Positions 26,208-37,842 are shown, counted from the stretch's first letter. The stretch: DNA of 64,000 nt from Nocardia gamkensis NBRC 108242 (GCF_001612985.1 NZ_BDBM01000008.1:1-64000), one strand, 5' to 3'. Notes: generated by a model not told the origin, from the letters alone. Program-made: numbers and translations.

Positions 26208-27641
26208 TCAGAGCGGAATGTTCTTGTGGTGGCTGGCGCGGGCCGGGGCCGCCGCGAGAGCCGCGGCGATGACGCTGCGGGTCTTCGCCGGGTCGATGAC
26301 CTGGTCGACCACACCGATCGCGATGGCGCGCTCCACGCCGCCCGCGATGCGCTCGTGTTCGGCGGTGAGCCGCTCGTGCAGCGCTTCGCGCTCCTCCTCC
26401 GGCGCGGCCGCCAGGGCCTTCTTGTGCAGGATGCCGACCGCGGCCTTGGCGCCCATGACGGCCACCTCGGAACCGGGCCACGCGTAGACCGCCGTCGCGC
26501 CGAGCGAACGGGCGTTCATCGCGATGTAGGCGCCGCCGTAGATCTTGCGGGTGACCAGGGTGACCCGCGGTACGCGCGCCTCGGCGAACGCGTGCAGCAG
26601 CTTCGCACCGCGCCGCACCACGCCTTCCCATTCCTGGCCGACACCGGGCAGGTAACCCGGCACGTCGGTGACCACGATCAGCGGGATGCCGAACGCGTCG
26701 CACAGCCGCACGAAACGCGCCGCCTTCTCCGCGCTTTCGGAGTTCAGGCAGCCGCCGAGGCGGATCGGGTTGTTCGCCAGCACACCGACGGTGCGTCCGC
26801 CGAGACGACCGATGCCGGTGACGATGCTGCGGGCGTACAGCCCCTGCAACTCCTCGAACGACGACTCGCCGTCGACGTTGTCGAGCAGCTCGTGGATGAT
26901 CGGCTTCACGTCGTAGGCGCGCTTGGCCGATTCCGGCAGCATCGCCTTCAGGTCCACGTCACCGTGCTCGGCCGCGACCAGGTCGAACTCGCCCTGCTCG
27001 GCGAACATCGACACCAGGCGGCGCGCGCGGTGCAGCGCGTCGGACTCGTCGTCGGCCACGATGTGGGTGACGCCGGACTTCTTGCCGTGCGTCTCCGGGC
27101 CGCCCAGGGTGGCCATGTCCACCTGCTCGCCGGTCACGCTGCGCACCACGTCCGGGCCGGTCACGAAGACGCGGCCTTCCGGAGCCATGATCACGATGTC
27201 GGTCAGCGCGGGACCGTAGGCGGCGCCACCGGCGGCGAAGCCGAGCACCACGGAGATCTGCGGAACCAGGCCGGACGCGCGGACCATGGCCTCGAAGACC
27301 AGGCCGACCGCGTGCAGCGCCTCGACGCCCTCGGCCAGGCGAGCGCCGCCGGAGTGCCACAGGCCGACCACGGGGACACCGGAGTCGATGGCGGTGTCGA
27401 TGGCGTCGACGATGTGCTTGCAACCCTCCACGCCCATCGCGCCGCCCATGACGGTCGCGTCGGAGCAGTAGGCCACGGTGCGGACACCGTCCACCTCGCC
27501 GATGGCGGCGAGCACGCCGGACTTGTCGCGCGGGTGGAGCGGAAGAATGGTGCCGGGATCGAAGAAGCGCTGGAGTCGACCGAGCGGATCACGCGGGTCG
27601 GTCGCAGTCTCTTGATGCAACGCGGGAGCGATGATTGTCAT
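26208..27641 (-). CDS. accD6: Acyl-CoA carboxylase beta subunit (malonyl-CoA supply for FAS-II)
   Basis: The 477-residue carboxyltransferase starts at ATG 27641 behind GAGGAG. It shows the crotonase-like AccD pattern: GGAMGVEGCKHIVDAID, the oxyanion GGARLAEGVEA segment, GFAAGGAAYGPALTD, and the second half TDVPGYLPGVGQEW with KIYGGAYIAMNARSLGA. It transfers carboxyl from biotin to acetyl- or propionyl-CoA. In mycobacteria AccD6 supplies malonyl-CoA to the meromycolate FAS-II system, and it closes the same fabD-acpM-kas operon. It is separated from kasA by 122 bp containing a stem structure. Confidence 0.95.
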   Translation of the reverse strand: MTIIAPALHQETATDPRDPLGRLQRFFDPGTILPLHPRDKSGVLAAIGEVDGVRTVAYCSDATVMGGAMGVEGCKHIVDAIDTAIDSGVPVVGLWHSGGARLAEGVEALHAVGLVFEAMVRASGLVPQISVVLGFAAGGAAYGPALTDIVIMAPEGRVFVTGPDVVRSVTGEQVDMATLGGPETHGKKSGVTHIVADDESDALHRARRLVSMFAEQGEFDLVAAEHGDVDLKAMLPESAKRAYDVKPIIHELLDNVDGESSFEELQGLYARSIVTGIGRLGGRTVGVLANNPIRLGGCLNSESAEKAARFVRLCDAFGIPLIVVTDVPGYLPGVGQEWEGVVRRGAKLLHAFAEARVPRVTLVTRKIYGGAYIAMNARSLGATAVYAWPGSEVAVMGAKAAVGILHKKALAAAPEEEREALHERLTAEHERIAGGVERAIAIGVVDQVIDPAKTRSVIAAALAAAPARASHHKNIPL

Positions 27642-27700
27642 CGCGTGGTCTCCTCACCTCGATGAGTGTGCCGCTGCTGCGGCTGCGTATGTCGAACCAC

Positions 27701-27736
27701 GGCGGGGCCGGGCCAGTTCAACTGGCCGACCCCGCC
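27701..27736 (-). promoter_or_regulatory. Intercistronic stem-loop between kasA and accD6
   Basis: GGCGGGG (27701-27707) pairs with CCCCGCC (27730-27736), and inside it GGCCAGTT (27711-27718) pairs with AACTGGCC (27720-27727), giving a nearly continuous long hairpin. It may reduce read-through into accD6 or stabilise the processed mRNA. Confidence 0.55.
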
Positions 27737-27763
27737 GGGATCGTTGTGCAGTCGATCGCGCGG

Positions 27764-29014
27764 CTATGCCCGACCGAAGGCGAGCGCCACATTGTGCCCA
27801 CCGAATCCGAAGGAGTTGTTGATCGCGTACTCGATCTCCTGACGACGGGCTTCGCCCCTCACCACATCGAGGTCGATCTCCGGATCCTGGTTCTCCAGGT
27901 TCAGCGTCGGCGGAACGATGCCGTCGCGGATGCTCATCACGGTCAGCACCGACTCGAGGGCGCCGACGGCGCCGATCGAGTGGCCGAGCGCCGACTTGGG
28001 CGCGTACACCGAGGCGTGGCTGCCCACGGCCTTGTTGATCGCGTTCGCCTCGGCGGTGTCGCCGATCGGCGTCGCGGTCGCGTGCGCGTTGATGTGCGTG
28101 ATGTCCTTCTTGGTCAAACCCGCGGACTGCATCGCCCTGGTCATCGCCCGCGCGGCGCCGTCACCCGTGGGATCGGGGGCGACGAGGTGGAAGCCGTCGG
28201 AGGTGATGCCCGCACCGAGCAGGCGCGCGTGGATGGTCGCGCCACGGGCCTTCGCGTGCTCTTCGGTCTCGATGACCATCAGCGCGCCCGCCTCGCCGAA
28301 GACGAAGCCGTCGCGATCCTTGTCGAAGGGACGCGACGCGCCCTTCGGATCGTCGTTGCGGGTACTCATGGCGCGCATCATGGTGAACGCCGCGATCGGC
28401 ACCGCGTCGATGAAGCCTTCGACGCCACCGGTGACGACGATGTCCGCGTCACCCATGACGATCATGCGCCAGGCGTTGGCGATGGCCTCGGAGCCGGACG
28501 AGCATGCCGAGACCGGAGTGACCACTCCTGCCCTGGCCTTCAATTCGAGACCGACAACGGCCGAAGGGCCGTTCGGCATGACCATCTGCACAGCCAACGG
28601 CGAGATCTTGCGATAGCCGCCGTTCTTCAGCTTGTCCACCGAATCGATGAGGGCGTCGCCGCCTCCCAATCCGGTGCCGATGGCCACACCCAGCCGCTCC
28701 GGGTCGACTTCCGGGCTGCCCGCGTTCCGCCAGACCTCGCGACCGAGCACGGTCGCGAGCTGCTCGACATAGGCCATGCGCCGGCATTCGACACGAGACA
28801 GCAGGGTGTCGGGCCGGACCTTCAGGTGGCCGCCGATGCGGACCGGAAGATCGTATTCCTCGACGAAGGAATCCTCGAGAACGTCGATGCCGCTCTCGCC
28901 GTTGAGGAGTCCCTTCCACGTCGCATCGACGTCACCCGCGATCGACGTGGTCGCCGCAAGGCTGGTTACGACGACGTTGGGGAAATTCCCGTTCAAGGTG
29001 GAAGGAGTGGTCAC
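27764..29014 (-). CDS. kasA: Beta-ketoacyl-ACP synthase of the meromycolate FAS-II system
   Basis: The 416-residue enzyme starts at GTG 29014. It is a KasA/KasB-type condensing enzyme with catalytic Cys in ACSSGSEA, His in NAHATATP, and the second His in [10 protein letters not shown], the C-H-H triad of KAS I/II. It elongates acyl-ACP with malonyl-ACP during meromycolic acid synthesis. Only one kas gene is present, whereas M. tuberculosis carries kasA and kasB here. It starts ten bases after the acpM stop, so the two are co-transcribed. Confidence 0.94.
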   Translation of the reverse strand: MTTPSTLNGNFPNVVVTSLAATTSIAGDVDATWKGLLNGESGIDVLEDSFVEEYDLPVRIGGHLKVRPDTLLSRVECRRMAYVEQLATVLGREVWRNAGSPEVDPERLGVAIGTGLGGGDALIDSVDKLKNGGYRKISPLAVQMVMPNGPSAVVGLELKARAGVVTPVSACSSGSEAIANAWRMIVMGDADIVVTGGVEGFIDAVPIAAFTMMRAMSTRNDDPKGASRPFDKDRDGFVFGEAGALMVIETEEHAKARGATIHARLLGAGITSDGFHLVAPDPTGDGAARAMTRAMQSAGLTKKDITHINAHATATPIGDTAEANAINKAVGSHASVYAPKSALGHSIGAVGALESVLTVMSIRDGIVPPTLNLENQDPEIDLDVVRGEARRQEIEYAINNSFGFGGHNVALAFGRA

Positions 29015-29024
29015 TGTTTCGGCC

Positions 29025-29324
29025 CTACTCGGCGTCGAACTTGGCCTTGAGCTCGGCCGCCGCGTCAGCGTTCTCGGCCTCGAGCTTCTGGATGTAGGCG
29101 ACGGCGTCGCCGACCGTCTTCAGGCTGGCGAGATCCTCGTCGGGGATCTTGACGCCGTACTTGTCCTCGGTCTGCACCGCGATCTCGACCATGGACAGCG
29201 AGTCGATGTCCAGGTCATCGACGAAGGACTTCTCGACCGTCACCTCGGAGGGCTCGATGCCGGTCACCTCTTCGATGATCTTGCCGAGTTCCTCGACGAT
29301 TTGTTCCTGGGTCAGAGCGGCCAC
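29025..29324 (-). CDS. acpM: Meromycolate extension acyl carrier protein
   Basis: The 99-residue acidic protein starts at GTG 29324 behind AGGGAG. The phosphopantetheine serine lies in [10 protein letters not shown]. Unlike ordinary ACPs of about 80 residues, it has the long Ala/Glu-rich C-terminal tail of AcpM. It carries growing meromycolate chains for FabD, KasA and the other FAS-II enzymes. The leader between fabD and acpM (120 bp) has a run of seven A residues on the coding strand. Confidence 0.95.
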   Translation of the reverse strand: MAALTQEQIVEELGKIIEEVTGIEPSEVTVEKSFVDDLDIDSLSMVEIAVQTEDKYGVKIPDEDLASLKTVGDAVAYIQKLEAENADAAAELKAKFDAE

Positions 29325-29444
29325 TTCGTGGCTCCCTTCTTGATACTTTGTAGGGCTCTACTGGTTTTTTTCGGATCGAGCGCGGAAATGGTTACCGCCT
29401 CTCGGTCACGACCTCGCATCCGAATGCATGGTCGCGGAGGAAAG

Positions 29445-30359
29445 CTAGCCGGATACGGTCAGCTCAGCCAACGCGGGGAGGTCTTGCGGGGTCTTCAGGG
29501 CCAGCGTGGGCGTGCCCTTCAGCTCCCGTTTCGCGATGCCGACGAGGGTGCCCGCCGGCGGCAGCTCCGCCACTGCCGAGACGCCGGCTTGCCGGACGGT
29601 CTCGGTGCACAGATCCCAGCGAACTGGCCGAGTGACCTGCGCGGCGAGCTTATCTATCGCGTCACGTCCGGAGGCGACAGGCTTGCCGTCGAAATTCGAG
29701 AGCAAGGTCCTGGTCGGCTCGTTCGGCGTGATCTTCGTTATGGCATCGGTCACAGCATCCTGCGCCGAGGCCATGAACGCCGTGTGGAACGCGCCCGCGA
29801 CGGGCAGCGCGCGAACCCTGGCCTTCTCCGGGGGGTTCGCAGCGAGCTCGGCGAGAGCGTCCAACCGACCCGCGGCCACGATCTGACCCACCGCGTTGCG
29901 GTTGGCCGGGACGAGGTCGAGTTCGGTGAGCCGTTCCAGCACGGCGGCTTCGTCGCCGCCGAGCACCGCGGACATCCCGGTCGGCTCCAGTGCGCACGCC
30001 TTGGCCATCTCCGCTCCGCGGATGGCGGCCAGCCGGACCGCGTCGTCGGCGGAGATGACTCCGGCGACCGCGGCGGCGGCGAGTTCACCGACCGAGTGCC
30101 CGGCCACGATGGTAGCGGCGGGCAGCTCGTCGGGCGAGATCTCCGCGAACGCGAGCAGCGCCGCGGCGACCACCAGCGGCTGGGTAACGGCCGTGTCGGT
30201 GATCTCTTCGGCCGTCGCGGTGGTACCGAGACGGACCAGGTCGAGGCCGGAGGCCTTGGACCACAGCGTCAGGCGTTCAGCCGCGCCGGGGAGGTCGAGC
30301 CAAGGCGCGAGCATGCCGGGTGTCTGAGAGCCCTGTCCAGGGGCGAACAACGCGATCAC
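29445..30359 (-). CDS. fabD: Malonyl-CoA:ACP transacylase
   Basis: The 304-residue enzyme starts at GTG 30359 (VIALFAPGQGSQTPGML) with AGAGG just upstream. The catalytic Ser is in GHSVGEL and the partner His in GAFHTAFM. It loads malonyl onto AcpM for FAS-II elongation. It is the first biosynthetic gene after mabR; a perfect MabR-type operator lies 67 bases before its start. The longer frame to 30452 would cover that operator and is not used. Confidence 0.95.
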   Translation of the reverse strand: MIALFAPGQGSQTPGMLAPWLDLPGAAERLTLWSKASGLDLVRLGTTATAEEITDTAVTQPLVVAAALLAFAEISPDELPAATIVAGHSVGELAAAAVAGVISADDAVRLAAIRGAEMAKACALEPTGMSAVLGGDEAAVLERLTELDLVPANRNAVGQIVAAGRLDALAELAANPPEKARVRALPVAGAFHTAFMASAQDAVTDAITKITPNEPTRTLLSNFDGKPVASGRDAIDKLAAQVTRPVRWDLCTETVRQAGVSAVAELPPAGTLVGIAKRELKGTPTLALKTPQDLPALAELTVSG

Positions 30360-30425
30360 GCCTCTAAGAAAACACTGTGAGGCGGGCCGCACGAGATGTC
30401 GACGCGAATGAAGGTTCGGAAGCGC

Positions 30426-30446
30426 TTTTGTGGGGGTTCCACAAAA
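30426..30446. promoter_or_regulatory. MabR operator TTTTGT-N9-ACAAAA before fabD
   Basis: TTTTGT (30426-30431) and ACAAAA (30441-30446) are separated by exactly nine bases, and the repeat extends to CTTTTGTGG/CCACAAAAG. This is the motif described for MabR control of the mycobacterial fasII operon. It lies in the 128-bp mabR-fabD gap. Confidence 0.85.
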
Positions 30447-30487
30447 GACCACGTGGGCTGTCCGAATCGACCGATTCCGCGGATGCG

Positions 30488-31822
30488 TTACAAGCCCTCG
30501 GGGCTGAACGCGACCGGAGTTACCTCTGGGGCAGGAGACGACGATTCGTTACGGGTTCGTGTCAAACGACCTACTGTGGCGGCGATCCGGAGCACATATG
30601 CGTCTCTCGGATTCAGCGGATCACGGCCCGTGATCTCGCCGATGCGCTTGAGGCGATACCGGACCGTATTTGGATGGACGTACAGCTGACGCGCACACGT
30701 CTCGACCGCACCGCCGCAATCCAGATAGGCGTCGAGAGTGTCCGCCAGCGACGACCCCGCCGCGGCCAACGGTAGGACAAGGTACTCGTTCAGCGCGTCG
30801 ATCGCAGCTCGATCACCCAACAAAGCGCGTTCGGGCAGCAATTCCGCCGCGTGCACCGGCCGAGGAGCCCCGCGCCAGCCCACCACGGCCTCCATCCCGG
30901 CCAGCGCTTCCACCGCGCTGGCGTGCGCCGCGCCGAGGGTGCGGGTGGTCGGCCCGATCACCACCGGGCCGTCGGAGAACACCTCGGCGAGCAGATCGGC
31001 CAGGAACGGGGAGACATGCGAGCTCTCCCCCAGGTGCCCGGAGACGACCATCACCAGCCGCGCGCCCTGCACCACCGCGAGCGCGGCCCGCCCGTGCCGC
31101 GCCGCGATGGAATGCACCGCCCCCACAGAAGACACGCCCTGCTCGCCGGGCGGGGTGCCCACCAGCACCGTCGCCGGTGCGGTGGCGTCCCAGTTCAGCG
31201 TCGCGGCCCGGGAGAGCATGTCCGCACCGGTGTCCCCGCGCACCACGGCGTCGACGACGAGCGCCTCCAGCCGGGTGTCCCACGCGCCGCGCGACTCGGC
31301 GGCGCTGGCGTACACCGAGGCGGCGGCGAACCCGAGCTCGCGCCCGTACCGCAGCACCGCCTCGGTCAAGGCGACCAGCTGCCGGTCGTTGCGCGCGAGC
31401 GCGGGCAGCCACTGCTCGAAGAACTCCATGGCGACGCGCACCATGTCCACGGTCTGGCGCAGCGTCAACCGCCGCGCGAGATCCTGCGGAATCACCTGGA
31501 AGGCGTCCAGGCTGAACCGGATGTCGCTGTCCGGGTCCTGGAGCCATTCCAGGAAGTTCACCACCGCGGTCTGCACCAGCATCTGCACGCCGGCCCGCTG
31601 CGCGGCGTCCAGATCGGCGAAGAACGGCAACCGATCCTGCATCGACCCCACCGCCTCGGTGGAGAGGCGGCCGGAGAACTGCTTCACGCGTTTGAGCAGC
31701 GTGTCCGGAAGGGGGTCGCGGGTCTGCCGGTTCGGGGAGAGCGCGCCCGTCGGCAGATACACCTCGTGCTCGGAAGAGCCTTCGGAGATCCGTCGCGGCC
31801 GCGGCGGTTTACGGTCCACCAT
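30488..31822 (-). CDS. mabR: PucR-type regulator of mycolic acid synthesis
   Basis: The 444-residue protein starts at ATG 31822 (MVDRKPPRPRR), 11 bases after the aceE stop. The C-terminal part is a PucR/CdaR-type helix-turn-helix: LDAYLDCGGAVETCARQLYV and HPNTVRYRLKRIGEITG. The N-terminal and central parts form helical and GGDEF-like folds typical of this family. MabR (Rv2242) regulates fabD-acpM-kasA-kasB-accD6 in mycobacteria; its long-chain acyl-CoA sensing is family knowledge. Position and operator both support the name. Confidence 0.92.
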   Translation of the reverse strand: MVDRKPPRPRRISEGSSEHEVYLPTGALSPNRQTRDPLPDTLLKRVKQFSGRLSTEAVGSMQDRLPFFADLDAAQRAGVQMLVQTAVVNFLEWLQDPDSDIRFSLDAFQVIPQDLARRLTLRQTVDMVRVAMEFFEQWLPALARNDRQLVALTEAVLRYGRELGFAAASVYASAAESRGAWDTRLEALVVDAVVRGDTGADMLSRAATLNWDATAPATVLVGTPPGEQGVSSVGAVHSIAARHGRAALAVVQGARLVMVVSGHLGESSHVSPFLADLLAEVFSDGPVVIGPTTRTLGAAHASAVEALAGMEAVVGWRGAPRPVHAAELLPERALLGDRAAIDALNEYLVLPLAAAGSSLADTLDAYLDCGGAVETCARQLYVHPNTVRYRLKRIGEITGRDPLNPRDAYVLRIAATVGRLTRTRNESSSPAPEVTPVAFSPEGL

Positions 31823-31833
31823 CCAATATTCCG

Positions 31834-34749
<2,916 letters not shown>

Positions 34750-34962
34750 ATCTGCTCCTCGTACAGGGGTGGACATGCTGATGGCGTCGGTATCCCCGGG
34801 CGGGTTCGCTGGTTGGCGGACCGCCCGTTTACGAAAGGTTCGGGCGCACCATCCATCCTTGCCGATGGCGCGTCCCAAATCATCATGTCAGCCGGAAATC
34901 CAGTACCGTTCGACAGGCAAGGTGAGCAGGAGAGCGTGGCAGCCCTGAGGAGCGGGAGGACG

Positions 34963-35520
34963 ATGAAGCTGCTGAACCCACGCGGGTTCGGAATGGTGTG
35001 CGCCACCGGCGCGGTCGCTATCGGGGTGGTCGTCGCGGGATGCGCCAACCGGGTGGACGGCGTGGCCGGTCCGAACGCGAGCGATCTGGCGGCGTACAAG
35101 ACCGAGGCGGCGTCCTCGTCGGCGGCGGCGACATCCTCCCGGCGCGCTGCGGCCCAGGGCAAGGCCATCGCCGACAACTGCGGTCAGTTCCCCACCACCA
35201 CCGGAGCGGGCGTAAGCAAGTACAACGACTTCGTCGACGCGCACGATTCGAACGCGCCCGACTACGACGCCAAGCGCGACTCCGCGGTGCAGACCCTGGA
35301 GGACGCCGCCAACAAGGTGGAAAGCGGCGTGAACTCCGCCAGGGACGCACTGCCCGTGGACTTGGCCGGCCTGTTCACCGAGTACGTGAACGCGGCACGC
35401 GCGCTGGCCGCCGAGACGCGCAAGATGACCTACACCGCCCCCGTCGCGGCGCTCAACGACGCCAGCAGGCGGGTCAACGACGCGCGCAACGCCGTCCGCG
35501 ACTCGTGCCCGAAGCGCTGA
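34963..35520 (+). CDS. Secreted lipoprotein (Rv2240c position)
   Basis: The 185-residue protein starts at ATG 34963 behind GGGAGG. A signal peptide of about 25 residues ends in the lipobox VAGC, so a lipid-anchored extracytoplasmic protein is expected. The mature part is helical and Ala/Asp-rich, with one Cys near the middle (DNCGQF) and one near the end (DSCPKR), which may form a disulfide. No enzymatic motif is seen. It is divergent from aceE and precedes DUF3052 and ahpE on the same strand, as in M. tuberculosis. Confidence 0.87.
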   Translation: MKLLNPRGFGMVCATGAVAIGVVVAGCANRVDGVAGPNASDLAAYKTEAASSSAAATSSRRAAAQGKAIADNCGQFPTTTGAGVSKYNDFVDAHDSNAPDYDAKRDSAVQTLEDAANKVESGVNSARDALPVDLAGLFTEYVNAARALAAETRKMTYTAPVAALNDASRRVNDARNAVRDSCPKR

Positions 35521-35646
35521 GAAAGCCCTTGACGCACCCTCGCAACGCGACATTCGGTAGCTATTTCGCCGGATCGGCTTGCGCTGAAGCCCATAACCAT
35601 GTTCGCTTGCAACTATCCATTGTCGGGAGTTGAGGAGGACACCACC

Positions 35647-36069
35647 GTGGTCGCCGCGGCGGACGCGCAGAACTACGCTCAGAAGCTTGGCATTACACAC
35701 GGCTTGGTTGTCCAGGAATTGGGCTGGGACGAGGACGTCGACGACGACCTGAGAGCCGACGTCGAGGACGCGATCGGCGGCGAACTCGTCGACGAGGACT
35801 CCGACGAGGTGATCGACGTCGTGCTGCTGTGGTGGCGCGACGGGGACGGGGATCTGGTCGACGCCTTGATGGACGCCATAGCCCCCCTCGCCGACGAGGG
35901 TTTCGTGTGGGTGCTCACCCCCAAGACCGGACAGCCGGGCCACGTCGAGCCGAGCGAGATCGCCGAATCCGCACCGACCGCAGGTCTGACCCAGACCTCG
36001 GCGATCAGCCTCGGCTCATGGGCGGGTAGCAGGCTGGTACAGCCCAAGGCGCCCTCGAAGCAGCGCTGA
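35647..36069 (+). CDS. DUF3052 protein (Rv2239c-like)
   Basis: The 140-residue protein starts at GTG 35647 behind GAGGAGG. It is very acidic, with a run of Asp and Glu around residues 25-50 (GWDEDVDDDL), then VVLLWWRDGDGDLVDALMDA and a C-terminal segment ending in a basic tail. DUF3052 is an actinobacterial family with no known reaction. Its place between the lipoprotein and ahpE matches M. tuberculosis. Confidence 0.88.
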   Translation: MVAAADAQNYAQKLGITHGLVVQELGWDEDVDDDLRADVEDAIGGELVDEDSDEVIDVVLLWWRDGDGDLVDALMDAIAPLADEGFVWVLTPKTGQPGHVEPSEIAESAPTAGLTQTSAISLGSWAGSRLVQPKAPSKQR

Positions 36070-36146
36070 GCCACCGCGCTATGGTTTCCACCAGGGCGGT
36101 GTCGCACGCCCGCCCGGTGGAGACCCGACACGATGGAGGATTCGCT

Positions 36147-36611
36147 ATGCCGCTCGAGGTTGGCACTGTCGCGCCGGACTTCACGCTGAAGGACCAGAAC
36201 AACCAGGAAGTCAGCCTGTCGGACTTCCGCGGGAAGAAGAACGTCCTCATCGTCTTCTACCCGCTCGCCTTCACCGGGATCTGCCAGGGCGAGCTGTGCA
36301 AGGTCCGCGACGAGCTGCCCAAGTTCCAGAACGACAACGCGGAGATCGTGGCGATCTCGGTCGGCCCGCCGCCCACGCACAAGATCTGGGCCGCCGAACA
36401 GGGCTACACCTTCCCGCTGCTGTCGGATTTCTGGCCGCACGGCGCGGTGGCCCAGGCCTACGGCGTCTTCAACGAGAAGTCCGGCTACCCCAACCGCGGC
36501 ACGTTCGTCGTCGACCGCGAGGGCCTCATCCGCTTCGCCGAGATGAACGGCCCCGGGGAGCCCCGTGACCAGGCGGCTTGGGAGAAAGCGCTCGCCGCGC
36601 TAGATTCATAA
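36147..36611 (+). CDS. ahpE: One-cysteine peroxiredoxin
   Basis: The 154-residue protein starts at ATG 36147 with GGAGG at seven-base spacing. The peroxidatic motif PLAFTGICQGEL (PxxxTxxC) places the active Cys near residue 45; there is no resolving Cys in the usual place, as in AhpE. It reduces hydrogen peroxide, alkyl hydroperoxides and peroxynitrite using mycothiol/mycoredoxin. The gene is followed at once by tRNA-Val. Confidence 0.94.
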   Translation: MPLEVGTVAPDFTLKDQNNQEVSLSDFRGKKNVLIVFYPLAFTGICQGELCKVRDELPKFQNDNAEIVAISVGPPPTHKIWAAEQGYTFPLLSDFWPHGAVAQAYGVFNEKSGYPNRGTFVVDREGLIRFAEMNGPGEPRDQAAWEKALAALDS

Positions 36612-36628
36612 GCCGCCGGTAACGGTCC

Positions 36629-36700
36629 GGGCGTATAGCTCAGCGGTAGAGCACTGGTTTTACACACCAGCGGTCGGGGGTTCGATCCCCTCTGCGCCCA
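36629..36700 (+). tRNA. tRNA-Val, anticodon TAC
   Basis: A full cloverleaf is visible. The acceptor stem is GGGCGTA with TGCGCCC plus discriminator A, the D arm GCTCAGCGGTAGAGC, the anticodon arm CTGGT-TTTACAC-ACCAG with TAC, and the T arm contains GGTTCGATCC. CCA is not encoded. Its 3' end is the attachment site of the adjoining island. Confidence 0.96.
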
Positions 36701-36701
36701 C
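36665..36701 (+). repeat. attL-like repeat: 3' end of tRNA-Val
   Basis: Positions 36677-36701 (25 bases) are repeated exactly at 43592-43616. With one substitution and one missing G, the match extends left to 36665 (partner 43581). Confidence 0.85.
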
Positions 36702-36805
36702 TTCCGAAACAGCATGTCAGACGCTGTTTCACTTTCCCCCGTTCCACTCCCCCAACGTCGGACGCTCTGGTGAACTTGCCAAGAACGTGCCAACGGACCG
36801 GCGAA

Positions 36806-37140
36806 CTAGGTTCCGGTCACGGTGTTCTCGTCGCCGAACAACGCGCCCCCGCCGCCTCGAGCGCTTCGGGGTAGACGTGGCCGTAGACCCTTGACAGCAC
36901 CGCCGGATCGTGGCCGAGCCACTTCGCCGCCGCGCTCGGCGTCGCGCCGGAATCCAGGAGGATCGTCGCGGCGGTGTGCCGCGCGTCGTGCAGCCGGAGC
37001 ACGGGCACGCCCGCCGCTGGAATTCGTCGGTGAACCACTCCGGCCGGATAGGCTCGGCATCCTCGCGCACGGCGATCAGACGTTCGTTGGTCCACGACTC
37101 CCCCAGGGCCAGCGCTTCGGCCTTTCTGAGCGTAGACCCC
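36806..37140 (-). pseudogene. Tyrosine recombinase (phage-type integrase) remnant
   Basis: The C-terminal catalytic half can be read in pieces from three frames. One frame gives the lead-in (ALALGESWTNERLIAVRED, then IRPEWFTDEFQR); the next gives the active-site part LRLHDARHTAATILL, KWLGHD and YGHVYPE, carrying the His-x-x-Arg, His/Trp and Tyr positions; the third gives the end LFGDENTVTGT. At least two frameshifts and the loss of the N-terminal half show it is inactive. It lies next to the tRNA-Val attachment site, as expected of the enzyme that inserted the island. Confidence 0.85.
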
Positions 37141-37221
37141 ACGCCGGGGCCGAATGATCTGCCCGGACTCGCGCGGCCGATTTCGACCGAGACGAACCCG
37201 ACCGCCGTTCCGCTGCTGGCG

Positions 37222-37413
37222 TCACGCGCCATCCATCGCAACTTCGGCCTCACAAACGCGCATTTCTCCTGCCAGCTCTCCCCGCTCGCGGTCTATCAGT
37301 TGGTGCTTCAGTTCGTGTACGAAGTGCAGAACATCCGCGTTCTCCCACCACTGTTCAAGGAACACCCTGTCTTCTGGGACATACTCGGTGAGCACAATCT
37401 CAAACAGCGACAT
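37222..37413 (-). CDS. Small hypothetical protein, 63 residues
   Basis: ATG 37413 follows GGGAAGA at moderate spacing. The product (MSLFEIVLTEYVPED start) is acidic and helical, with WWENADVLHFVHELKHQL in the middle. No family is recognised. It is the third gene of a minus-strand run after the resolvase-like protein and the 26-residue membrane peptide, and may belong to the same cassette. Confidence 0.5.
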   Translation of the reverse strand: MSLFEIVLTEYVPEDRVFLEQWWENADVLHFVHELKHQLIDRERGELAGEMRVCEAEVAMDGA

Positions 37414-37471
37414 GGCCGCAATCTTCCCGGTTCGGCGGTGTCGCCGGGCGGCTTCGGCGATCTGGAGCCGA

Positions 37472-37552
37472 TCAGCACTTCGGCCAGCGCACCGCCCAGA
37501 CCAGTACACCGATCGGCAAGCAGATGGCGACGACCCACCCGATAACGATCAT
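37472..37552 (-). CDS. 26-residue membrane peptide overlapping the resolvase-like gene
   Basis: ATG 37552 overlaps the stop of the 37549-37842 gene in ATGA, so translation is probably coupled. The peptide (MIVIGWVVAICLPIGVLVWA, then VRWPKC) is one hydrophobic helix with a basic end. The second locus at 48 kb has a longer membrane protein overlapping its resolvase-like gene in the same way. It is too short for routine gene callers. Confidence 0.5.
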   Translation of the reverse strand: MIVIGWVVAICLPIGVLVWAVRWPKC

Positions 37553-37842
37553 CGGCGGACCCGCTGCACTCTCGCGTGCCGCGCGAAGGATTCACGGGGC
37601 GCGGCACATTCGACATCGGCCGACTGGAGAAGTCGTACCAAGTCCCACGCGGTGACGTGTGCGACAGATGACAAGAGCACAGTTTCAACCCCCGCCGACT
37701 CGACCTGTTCCACCAGATCGAGCACCGAGGAGGGATCAGCCCACCGCACCCGGTAGCCGAGCCGCCGCGCCAACCGACGCACCTGGGCCGCATCCCATTC
37801 CGTTGTCGGCGACAACGGGTCGATCCATCCGAGCGCGTCCAC
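37549..37842 (-). CDS. Small protein with resolvase N-terminal-like pattern
   Basis: The 97-residue protein starts at GTG 37842 behind AGGGGA. It reads MDALGWIDPLSP, then VRRLARRLGYRVRW, a V-x-x-VLL strand and AHVTAWDLVRLL. The alternation of strands and helices and the ALGxI start recall the catalytic N-terminal fold of small serine recombinases, but the catalytic Ser and the DNA-binding part are missing. A protein with the same pattern is at 48363-48740. The product may bind a partner instead of cutting DNA; function is unknown. Confidence 0.6.
   Translation of the reverse strand: MDALGWIDPLSPTTEWDAAQVRRLARRLGYRVRWADPSSVLDLVEQVESAGVETVLLSSVAHVTAWDLVRLLQSADVECAAPRESFARHARVQRVRR

Noticed and set aside
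36485..36793. Minus-strand frame with WAQRGSNPRPLVC
   Set aside because: This is the familiar translated tRNA artefact, lying across the tRNA-Val gene.
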